A stretch of 44,947 bases of DNA from Rickettsiales bacterium (lineage in GTDB: Bacteria; Bacteroidota; Bacteroidia; Cytophagales; Cyclobacteriaceae), in the NCBI GenBank assembly GCA_002729235.1, contig PBTY01000084.1, positions 32,587 through 77,533 of the forward strand, given 5' to 3'. A program made the position numbers and the translations under genes. Under the pieces are notes generated by a model that had not been told where the DNA came from, made no database searches, and was given only the letters and a program-made list of their open reading frames with translations. Positions 28,013 through 35,453 of this stretch are shown piece by piece (position 1 is the stretch's first letter; each line of letters opens with the position of its first letter).

Positions 28013-31000
28013 TTAGAATGTTAGGTTTACCCCAAACGTGTACTTACGTGTGAATGGATACATAAACGTAGCGCCATTAGGCATCTCTGGATCGATGAAA
28101 TCAAAGGTTTTGGTCATTTCCCATAGATCTCTTCCAGCAAAGTAGAACCGCAATCTCTCTATACCGACTCTATTGACAATAGCCGACGGAATAGTGTATC
28201 CAATTTGAAGATCTTTCAATCTTACATAAGCCGCATTTTGCACCCACTTCTCACTAGGTAAATAATTATGCTCACCTCGTGCATATAGTCTTGGCCAGAA
28301 GGCATCTGGATTATCCTCAGACCAGTAATCCATGTGGTGTCTTTGTGGATGAAGCCATGGACGGAAGTAAGGCATGATTGCAAAATTGTCCATCATAGCA
28401 GTACGTTTCCCAACACCTTGCAGGAATATCATGAAATCGAAATTATTCCAGTTGAAGCCACCACGAACACCAAAATTATATCTCGGGTTGGTGTTACCAA
28501 GATTGACTAAATCCCCATGATCTTCTAAAGTTTGTGCTCCACTATTGATTACATCATCCCCATTCAGATCCACATAAACCAAATCGCCAGGCCCTGTTTT
28601 ACCATTTTGAAATGCATGCTCATCCACCTCTGTCTGAGTCTGGAATAATCCATCAGACTTATACCCCCAAATCGTATTGACTGGTAGGCCTTGAATGTAG
28701 GCATTCGTACCAGGAGAGATCACATCAGCTCCAAGATATTTAACCAGTTCATTTTGATTATCTGAAAGGTTGGCAGACACCCAGTAATTGAAGTTTTTGG
28801 TATTGCTATGTCTCCAGGTAGCACTTAATTCCCACCCCCAGCTCTTCAATTCACCAGCATTCAATACATTAACGTCTACACCAAGTACCGACGGATAAGT
28901 TACCGGAGCAAGCATATCCTTATTTCGTTTCACAAAATAATCTCCAGTAATGCTCAATTTGTCATCAAGCAATCCAAGATCAAACCCGATATCTGAAGAT
29001 TCAACAGTCTCCCATGAAAGGGACTCAGAAGCAAGGTTTCCCTGAAATACGTATTGTGCTCTCTGCTCAGCATCACTTAGTATTAGCTGATCAGCTACAT
29101 TTAGAGTGGAGATAAATCCATAGTTCCCCAGCACGTTTGCATTACCCAGCTGTCCTTTTGATGCTCGAATCTTGAACTCTGAGATAAACGGCACATCAAA
29201 CCATGATTCTTCACTTATCCTCCAACCAACTGATGCGGATGGGAATAAACGATATCGGTCAGATGGTGCAAGTTTTGAACTTCCATCATATCTGAAATTA
29301 GCTTCTACAAGATATCGCTCCTTAAAGTTGTAGGTCACACGTCCGAATACTGACTGAAATGCATTGGTCAACACATTATCACCCAAAACAATCCCATCAT
29401 TTGATGCCCAATTGAAGTCAGCAAGATTTGGATTTACAAGAGCCTGCGCCTCTGCACTGAAAAATTCTCTTCTAAAATCCTGGTGAGAATACCCTGCCAG
29501 TACATAAAAGTTATGATTTTGAGCAAACGTTCTTTTATAGTCAATTAAAGCTTGTAATTCTTTAAATGAAGATTTCGTTTGATCCTTATAGATACTATTG
29601 TGTGCAATCACTGGAGTATCTTCTAAGGTACCATCCACGTTGTGTTCATAAATTGGTTTTTCATGAATAACACTGTTGTTAAAATTAGCATCAGTCACAC
29701 CAATTAACCGTAATCTCAAGCCGTCAACAAAATTTTCAATAGTCAACTGTGAATTAACACGGATATTATTCTGATCTCTTTCATCAAGCCCCACATCATA
29801 GATATGATCTAGAAGTCTATTTCTCGCATCAAACCCTCCCATACGATTCCCATAGGTATAGTATCCATTAGGATCGTACAAAGGAGATACTCCAGGGCTT
29901 TGGAAAATATCAGAGAACAAGGCATTTCTGGACTCCAGTCCATTTCCACTCTGAGTTAACCTGGTAGTACCGGCTGGCTTCTCTATCACATTCCTTGAGT
30001 ATGACAGATTATTAGAAAATGAGATATAGTCATTGATTTTAGTATCCAGGTTTAATCTTCCTGTATACTTTTCATTGTTGTCGTATCCAATTTTAAGAAT
30101 ACCATCATTTTTATAATAAGTCCCTGAAAGTCGATAAGTGATTTTATCAGATCCACCTGAAAGAGACACATTATGTGATTGGATTGGTGTGAAATTTTTC
30201 AGAGCTACATCTACATCATCATAGTTGCCATAGTATAAGTATTGGTTTGGATTATCTGGATCTATCTCATATAAGATATTTGGATCCCTTAGCTTCGTTA
30301 AAATTTCTTCGCTAACCACTGCATTACCACCAGCATTAATTGTTGCTACATTTAATGCTTCTGCGATTTCGTAAGAATTGAGTCTTTCAGGTAATCTAGC
30401 AGCTTTGGAGAAGCTGTAGTAGGAATTGTAATCCACCTGAATCTTACCTTTTTGACCACCCTTGGTTGTAACAAGAATTACACCTCCAGCAGCTTTGGCA
30501 CCATAGATTGACGCAGCGGATGCATCCTTAAGGACAGAGATAGATTCAATGTCTTCAGGACGCACATCTTCAAGCGATCCTTCAATACCATCTACTAATA
30601 TTAAAACAGGGTTGTTATTAACTGATGTTAGGCCCCGAATTTGAATATTAAACTCTTCGTCTCCAGGAGATCCACTGGACTTAGTTACTGTTACTCCTGG
30701 CATAAAACCTTGCAATGCATCTGCTGCACCAACCGCAGGTCTATTTACCAGATCTTCACCTTCTACTACCGAAACAGCTCCGGTCAGGTTCACCTTCTTT
30801 TGAGTGCCATAACCTACTACTACAACTTCATCCAACTGTTCCTGATCCATATCCAGCTGGATCTCAATAGATGTTCTGTTGTTAACCGCAACATTCATTG
30901 GTTTATAACCTACAAACGATACGATAAGAGTTGCATCTTCTGGGCATGACAATCTAAACTTGCCCTCCACGTCTGTGGTTGTTCCCTCATTGGTCCCTTG

Positions 31001-31474
31001 TATGATAATGGTCGCACCTGGTAATGGTTCTCCATTTTCATCCAAAACCACACCACTCACATCAATATTATTGATTATAGTCACCGAAACGTTCTCTACA
31101 GCCTGATTTTTATGCAGTTTGTTAACACTAATGTTATTGTTGACCTGTCTGAATTCTAGCTTATTGTTTCGTGATAATTCTAAAAGGACTTCTTCAACAG
31201 AGGCATTGCTCACATTTAAATTAACAGGCTCTGATGCTTCAATCTTTTCCCAGCTCACACTAAATCTAAACTGAGTTTGTTGTTCAATTAACTCGAAAGC
31301 CTCTTTCAACGAAGCTTTCTCCAACTTAAGGTTTACCCTTACTTCTCGAACGCTTTTAATTTGAGCAGTGCTTTCATTTGCCAGCACCGTGTCCAAGGTA
31401 ATGGATATAACGAAAAAGACATATAGGGTCAACTTAGACATGAGTAGTACTGTCTTAGTAAAATTGTTTTTCAT
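28013..31474 (-). CDS. SusC/RagA-family TonB-dependent oligosaccharide transporter with STN domain
   Basis: Complete 1153-residue outer-membrane transporter. Order: signal peptide (to about 33), STN domain (45-118), carboxypeptidase-regulatory-like domain (137-208), TonB-box-like DEVVVVGYG (215-223), plug (225-340; SVLKDASAASIYGAKAAGGV), then a 22-stranded barrel ending in the aromatic-terminated FGVNLTF. The STN domain, together with the upstream FecR and sigma genes, indicates that ligand binding also triggers expression of the PUL. It pairs with SusD 24 bp downstream and lies 139 bp below FecR. Confidence 0.96.
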   Translation of the reverse strand: MKNNFTKTVLLMSKLTLYVFFVISITLDTVLANESTAQIKSVREVRVNLKLEKASLKEAFELIEQQTQFRFSVSWEKIEASEPVNLNVSNASVEEVLLELSRNNKLEFRQVNNNISVNKLHKNQAVENVSVTIINNIDVSGVVLDENGEPLPGATIIIQGTNEGTTTDVEGKFRLSCPEDATLIVSFVGYKPMNVAVNNRTSIEIQLDMDQEQLDEVVVVGYGTQKKVNLTGAVSVVEGEDLVNRPAVGAADALQGFMPGVTVTKSSGSPGDEEFNIQIRGLTSVNNNPVLILVDGIEGSLEDVRPEDIESISVLKDASAASIYGAKAAGGVILVTTKGGQKGKIQVDYNSYYSFSKAARLPERLNSYEIAEALNVATINAGGNAVVSEEILTKLRDPNILYEIDPDNPNQYLYYGNYDDVDVALKNFTPIQSHNVSLSGGSDKITYRLSGTYYKNDGILKIGYDNNEKYTGRLNLDTKINDYISFSNNLSYSRNVIEKPAGTTRLTQSGNGLESRNALFSDIFQSPGVSPLYDPNGYYTYGNRMGGFDARNRLLDHIYDVGLDERDQNNIRVNSQLTIENFVDGLRLRLIGVTDANFNNSVIHEKPIYEHNVDGTLEDTPVIAHNSIYKDQTKSSFKELQALIDYKRTFAQNHNFYVLAGYSHQDFRREFFSAEAQALVNPNLADFNWASNDGIVLGDNVLTNAFQSVFGRVTYNFKERYLVEANFRYDGSSKLAPSDRYRLFPSASVGWRISEESWFDVPFISEFKIRASKGQLGNANVLGNYGFISTLNVADQLILSDAEQRAQYVFQGNLASESLSWETVESSDIGFDLGLLDDKLSITGDYFVKRNKDMLAPVTYPSVLGVDVNVLNAGELKSWGWELSATWRHSNTKNFNYWVSANLSDNQNELVKYLGADVISPGTNAYIQGLPVNTIWGYKSDGLFQTQTEVDEHAFQNGKTGPGDLVYVDLNGDDVINSGAQTLEDHGDLVNLGNTNPRYNFGVRGGFNWNNFDFMIFLQGVGKRTAMMDNFAIMPYFRPWLHPQRHHMDYWSEDNPDAFWPRLYARGEHNYLPSEKWVQNAAYVRLKDLQIGYTIPSAIVNRVGIERLRFYFAGRDLWEMTKTFDFIDPEMPNGATFMYPFTRKYTFGVNLTF

Positions 31475-31526
31475 ATATTTGGTTAGTTAAATATTGTTTC
31501 ACAAAAGCACAGGTGTGGCAAGGTCG

Positions 31527-31583
31527 AAGATGACACATCTTGGCTTATCGATATTTAATCTTGGGGTCGGCTACTTGCCGGCC
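31527..31583 (-). promoter_or_regulatory. Hairpins in the island FecR-SusC leader
   Basis: Two stems lie in the 139-bp gap ahead of SusC: AAGATG/CATCTT (31527-31532 with 31536-31541) and GGTCGGC/GCCGGCC (31565-31571 with 31577-31583, one G-T pair). The T-rich run beside the second is on the plus-strand side, so on the SusC message it is not a standard terminator. Like the leader at 1288-1344, it may tune SusC against FecR. Function inferred. Confidence 0.35.
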
Positions 31584-31613
31584 TTTTTACTTTTTAGGAG
31601 GTCATTTCATAGG

Positions 31614-32636
31614 TTATTTGAATTTTAATTTTACATTTCTTTTATCAATTGTGTATTCCATATTCATGGAATGACTCATTGTATTTAAAATATTACTTAA
31701 GTATTCGTCTTTGTATTCAGAGCTAAAACTCAACCCCTGATACTTACCATCTAGTTGGATTTCAACTCCATACCAATCTTCTAATTTATTCACCACCTCG
31801 GTTATTGGTGTTTGATCAAAAAGAAGTACACCTTGAGTCCAGGCAATTTCATTCAAATCTGTAATCTCGGATTTCTGACTAAGTCCTGAATTGGCATTAT
31901 ACTCAACCTTCTCATATGGATCCAGCAATCGATGATCCGCTGGATTAGACTCCTCATGAACCAATATCTTTCCTTCAACCAATGTGACTGAGATTGATTC
32001 TCCTTTAGAATTCACATTAAAAGATGTTCCTAAAGCCTGGGTATAAATATTAGCTGATTTAACAATAAAGGGATTTTCAGGATTTTTCTCAACCTCAAAG
32101 TAGGCTTCTCCTGTTAGCTCAATAAATCGGTTATCAGAAAAATCTGAGTAGTACTTAATAGAACTATTGGCATTTAGATGCACTGAGCTACCATCAGCCA
32201 AATGAATTACCGATTTTTGACCTTTCGGATTTTCCTTGATGATTGTCTCAACTTTAACAGCAACATCATTGACTCCTGGACTAGGACTATTTTTAATTAG
32301 AATTATACTGCCAAAAACAAGTATCAATGCAATGGTAGCTGCTACAGCATACCATTGTCTATACCATGACGGGCCAGGCTCACTTGAATGATGCTTCTCC
32401 GAACCTAATATAGACTTGAGAAGATCACTACGCTCTTCATAGCTCACTTGCTCTGGTTCAGAGTAATTCAAAGACAGAATAATTTCTCTTGCCTTTAGTA
32501 CCTGAACCTTCTTTTCAGGATGAAGCTCTATCCAGTGTCTCCAAAACTCATCAGAACCAGACGTTGGACTTAAAACCCAGTCTCTGAATTCTTGACTCGC
32601 TAAAAAATCTTCAATATCAAATTGCTCGTAGCTCAT
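31614..32636 (-). CDS. FecR-family anti-sigma factor of the PUL
   Basis: 340-residue single-pass membrane protein: cytoplasmic N-terminus (1-93), membrane helix about 94-114 (YAVAATIALILVFGSIILI), periplasmic FecR domain (about 130-225; FIELTGEAYFEVEKNPENPF) and C-terminal DUF4974-like domain (ITEVVNKLEDWYGVEIQLDG). It sits 141 bp after the sigma gene and 139 bp before SusC. It is expected to keep the sigma factor inactive until the SusC STN domain signals substrate. The general architecture matches the FecR at 1446-2444, but the sequences are well diverged, so the two systems should not cross-talk readily. Confidence 0.93.
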   Translation of the reverse strand: MSYEQFDIEDFLASQEFRDWVLSPTSGSDEFWRHWIELHPEKKVQVLKAREIILSLNYSEPEQVSYEERSDLLKSILGSEKHHSSEPGPSWYRQWYAVAATIALILVFGSIILIKNSPSPGVNDVAVKVETIIKENPKGQKSVIHLADGSSVHLNANSSIKYYSDFSDNRFIELTGEAYFEVEKNPENPFIVKSANIYTQALGTSFNVNSKGESISVTLVEGKILVHEESNPADHRLLDPYEKVEYNANSGLSQKSEITDLNEIAWTQGVLLFDQTPITEVVNKLEDWYGVEIQLDGKYQGLSFSSEYKDEYLSNILNTMSHSMNMEYTIDKRNVKLKFK

Positions 32637-32777
32637 TAAATAGTTGGCGTTCTTACTATTAAGACTATCTAGAAGCTAAAAGAACATCACCCGGAGCCCA
32701 TTATTTTACAAAAATTATAATATTCACATTCATTATAGAATATTTATAAATTAATCTCAACAAAAAAGGCTAATTGA

Positions 32778-33410
32778 TTAAATATTATCAAAACGCTCTT
32801 TAATCTCTTTCAACGCACGATAGATGAGATTACGCGCTGCTTTGACGCTACCAAAATTCATTATTTCACTGATCTCTTCGTAGCTAAGCTGATTGTAAAA
32901 GAAAAAATGCATTGCCTCTCTTTGTCTGGAAGGCAGTGTAGCAATTATCTGAGTTATTTTATTAAGTTGATCCTCAGTGATCTGACGATCAATCAGCAGC
33001 GTTTCAAATGATGGAATAACATGGAAGTCATGGGTTTGATCATTGTACTCTACCAGTGGCATCTTTGATCGCTTGTTGTAATCATCAATCATCAAATTTC
33101 TCAGACCTTTGATGAGAAATGCCTTAATTGAACTCACTTCAGGAAGTCGTGCACGATTTCGTCTTAACTTTATAAAAAAGTCCTGAATAAAGTCCTTACA
33201 GGAATCACTATCGGGGTTTAACTGCTTGGCGTAGTTAAAAAGAAGCTGAAAATAGGTGTGATAAACTTCGACGAATGCGGACTCGTTTTCTGATCGGAAG
33301 GCCTCCCACAACTCAACGTTGTTACCCCAATTAGATTGAGGCTTACTCTCCTCTTTTCTATTTGAGTCACTCCGCTTAAAGTCATTATTGTCTTTGGAGG
33401 CAGAAAACAT
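32778..33410 (-). CDS. ECF-type RNA polymerase sigma-70 factor of the PUL
   Basis: 210-residue sigma factor. A polar N-terminal extension (1-30) precedes region 2 (ESAFVEVYHTYFQLLFNYAK to IKAFLIKGLRNLMIDDYNKR) and region 4 (LPSRQREAMHFFFYNQLSYE with the helix-turn-helix after it). It starts with ATG at 33408-33410. It should drive FecR, SusC/SusD and the enzyme genes downstream on the same strand. Carried inside the direct repeats, it makes the island self-regulating. The 146-bp AT-rich gap upstream shows no perfect housekeeping promoter. Confidence 0.93.
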   Translation of the reverse strand: MFSASKDNNDFKRSDSNRKEESKPQSNWGNNVELWEAFRSENESAFVEVYHTYFQLLFNYAKQLNPDSDSCKDFIQDFFIKLRRNRARLPEVSSIKAFLIKGLRNLMIDDYNKRSKMPLVEYNDQTHDFHVIPSFETLLIDRQITEDQLNKITQIIATLPSRQREAMHFFFYNQLSYEEISEIMNFGSVKAARNLIYRALKEIKERFDNI

Positions 33411-33556
33411 GAATTAAATATCTAGTAAAGTTAGGTTGATCTAAGAATCATAAAATAACATATTTATAATTAGATAAGCAAATATTATTAATATCATATA
33501 TTTAGGCCGTTACTAGCCACATACCAAGATACGTAGAAATGAGAGTGGTATAGAAA

Positions 33557-35107
33557 TTACTGCATGACACTTTCTAACTGCTGCTCCATGTATGCTAAGG
33601 TATCTGAATATATACCAGCAAGATTTTCCTTCTCTTGAGGGTCCTTTAAAAGGCTATAAAGCTGTGGATCTCCGCTCAAACCTGTTCTCACTTTTTTATA
33701 TTCCAACCAGGCAGGCGTCGGTCTCTCGAACGGTTTAATGTATTTCCAATGTTTCATCCTTAAAGCCAAAGAGAATCCTTCTTCCAAAAGAAATTCTCTA
33801 CCTATCTGGGTGTGCCCAAGCCAGGCCTCCAAATAATCCTCGCTATCCATTTTACTACTTGTTAGCAAGGGTTGATTAACTAATGATGCCAATGATGCCA
33901 TTAGATCGACCTGGCTCAATAAGGCATCACTTGTTCTGCTTTCAATAACTCCTGGCCATGAAACAATGGTAGGAACACGAGTAGCGCCTTCCAGCATGCT
34001 ATACTTACCACCTGAAAACATTCCTGCCGGATGGTGATCACCCAACAATTCCTCCGCTTGATCGATGTACCCGTCATCTAAAATTGGCCCGTTATCACTA
34101 CTAAATATGATGAGCGTATTGGTTAGTAAATCTTCCTCGTTCAGATATTTCAAGAGCTCACCTACACACCAGTCCATTTGAGCAATCGCATCACCTCTTG
34201 GCCCCATGGTACTTTCACCAACGAATTGTTCATTAGGCACTCTTGGTACATGGATATCATGAAATGCCCAATAAAGAAAAAAGGGTTTCTCCTCCGATTC
34301 AGTTATGAATGTTTTAGCCTGATTGATTAATACGAATGGAAAGTCTTCATCCTTCCACAAGGCACTCTCAGCTCCCTTCATAAAACCTATTCTACTAATC
34401 CCATTAATGATCGAATTGTCATGACCTTTGCTTGGATGCATTGTTAATAATTCTGGCTCTTCTTCACCAACAGGATAGCCACCCAGATCTTCCTCATAGC
34501 TTACAAAAAGTGAATCCCCTTCTGCCAGCCCAACCACCTCTCCATTCTGCACAAACACGCATGGAACTCTATCCCCAGTGGCGGGAATTAAAAAACTATA
34601 ATCAAACCCAATTTCATTTGGCCCTGGGGTTATTTTTTGATTCCAGTTGATATTTCCATCACCTAAACCCAAGTGCCATTTACCTACTACCCCAGTAAAA
34701 TATCCGGCTTTTTGAAGGACTCCCGGAAGTGTCTCATAATCCTTTTTAATTATTAGACCGGCATCCCCAGGCAGGATTGCAGCATTATCTCGAAATGCAT
34801 ATCGGCCTGTAAGCAAGGAGTATCTAGAGGGTGTACATGTCGCAGCGGTGCAATGAGCATCTGTGAAGTTGACACCACCAGCCGCAAGTCGATCGATATT
34901 AGGTGTCTCGACTCCTACAGCTCCATTAACGCCAATATCTCCGTATCCTAAATCGTCAGCATAGATAATGATGATGTTGGGCTTCTTTGGAGAATTTTGT
35001 TTGCAAGAACTAAAAAGGATTGATCCAGCTAAACAAAAGACCATTAGACTAAGTGGGTATTTCATTCTCATAAATTGGGTAAATCTATCTACCCATAAGA
35101 CGGTCAA
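33557..35107 (-). CDS. Sulfatase, S1 family (lipoprotein, first gene of the island)
   Basis: 516-residue sulfatase. Met13 or Met15 gives the natural start of a lipoprotein signal (LFSSC, Cys35); the first 12 residues as listed are probably untranslated. Catalytic Cys91 is in ATCTPSRYSLLTGRYAFRDN; the metal site has YADDLGYGD and IFSSDNGPIL. The stretch AAILPGDAGLIIKKDYETLP just after the active site sets it apart from the four sulfatases at 12.3-18.3 kb. It is separated from those by the sigma/FecR/Sus genes and lies nearest the tRNA, 146 bp ahead of the sigma gene, so it may be transcribed with the regulators. Confidence 0.93.
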   Translation of the reverse strand: MTVLWVDRFTQFMRMKYPLSLMVFCLAGSILFSSCKQNSPKKPNIIIIYADDLGYGDIGVNGAVGVETPNIDRLAAGGVNFTDAHCTAATCTPSRYSLLTGRYAFRDNAAILPGDAGLIIKKDYETLPGVLQKAGYFTGVVGKWHLGLGDGNINWNQKITPGPNEIGFDYSFLIPATGDRVPCVFVQNGEVVGLAEGDSLFVSYEEDLGGYPVGEEEPELLTMHPSKGHDNSIINGISRIGFMKGAESALWKDEDFPFVLINQAKTFITESEEKPFFLYWAFHDIHVPRVPNEQFVGESTMGPRGDAIAQMDWCVGELLKYLNEEDLLTNTLIIFSSDNGPILDDGYIDQAEELLGDHHPAGMFSGGKYSMLEGATRVPTIVSWPGVIESRTSDALLSQVDLMASLASLVNQPLLTSSKMDSEDYLEAWLGHTQIGREFLLEEGFSLALRMKHWKYIKPFERPTPAWLEYKKVRTGLSGDPQLYSLLKDPQEKENLAGIYSDTLAYMEQQLESVMQ

Positions 35108-35184
35108 TACAGTGCAAACAACATCACTAAAAATGATCTTTTAATCGAAGAGAGGTATTAGAAAGAAAATGGAGGCAATAAACG

Positions 35185-35239
35185 AAAAAAGGCTCTGAAA
35201 CATTTGCTTCAGAGCCTTTTGAGAGTAGTCCGTAGGGGA
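35185..35239 (-). repeat. Direct repeat copy 2: tRNA-Glu 3' end and terminator (att-like)
   Basis: Identical over 55 bases to 7284-7338. This copy is joined to the intact tRNA gene, overlapping its last 14 bases (35226-35239), and includes its terminator. Confidence 0.92.
35187..35217 (-). terminator. Intrinsic terminator of tRNA-Glu
   Basis: Perfect 10-bp stem AGGCTCTGAA/TTCAGAGCCT (35190-35199 with 35208-35217) with an 8-base loop, followed on the minus strand by six T. It lies 8 bp past the tRNA 3' end. The same hairpin is duplicated at 7289-7316. Confidence 0.88.
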
Positions 35240-35297
35240 ATCGAACCCCTGTTACCAGGATGAAAACCTGGCGTCCTAACCCCTAGACGAACGGACC
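35226..35297 (-). tRNA. tRNA-Glu (anticodon TTC)
   Basis: 72-base cloverleaf: acceptor GGTCCGT/ACGGACT with discriminator A, D-arm GTCT...GGAC, anticodon stem CCAGG/CCTGG with loop TTTTCAT (anticodon at 35262-35264), and T-arm AGGGG/CCCCT. CCA is not encoded. It is intact despite the island beginning inside its 3' end, as expected when an element restores the tRNA on integration. Confidence 0.97.
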
Positions 35298-35348
35298 ATT
35301 TTGTCTTCCAAAGAGAAGTTTTTAACTGCTTCTCTGTGTTTGGGAGTG

Positions 35349-35379
35349 CAAATATAACACCGACTTTTACAATCCCAAA
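35349..35379 (-). promoter_or_regulatory. Promoter of tRNA-Glu
   Basis: On the minus strand TTTG (35376-35379), a 19-base spacer, then TATATTTG (35349-35356): an exact match to the Bacteroidota housekeeping consensus TTTG-N19-TAnnTTTG. It lies 51 bp upstream of the tRNA. Confidence 0.8.
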
Positions 35380-35403
35380 TACTCCAATAAAAATTTTATA
35401 AAA

Positions 35404-35435
35404 AAATTTCAGCCCCGTTTCCAGAGCTGAAATTT
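35404..35435 (-). terminator. Terminator after the M16 peptidase gene
   Basis: Stem AAATTTCAGC/GCTGAAATTT (35404-35413 with 35426-35435) followed on the minus strand by a T-rich run, 19 bp after the peptidase stop. Confidence 0.75.
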
Positions 35436-35453
35436 TAGTGTGGTATCGAAATT

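Larger units (their letters stand above)
7339..35239. mobile_element. Putative integrated genomic island carrying a PUL (tRNA-Glu site)
   Basis: The 27.9 kb between the two 55-bp direct repeats contains only PUL genes, all on the minus strand, while both flanks hold unrelated chromosomal genes. The intact tRNA-Glu stands at the right border with its 3' end facing the island. This arrangement is the normal outcome of tyrosine-recombinase integration at a tRNA. No integrase, excisionase, relaxase, conjugation gene, transposase or IS is found between the repeats, so autonomous mobility is not supported. The boundaries are seen in the sequence; the integration history is inferred. Confidence 0.72.

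Noticed and set aside
33410-33557. Promoter in the AT-rich gap upstream of the PUL sigma gene
   Set aside because: AATATTTG is one base off the -7 consensus and no TTTG lies 19 bases upstream, so I did not annotate it.
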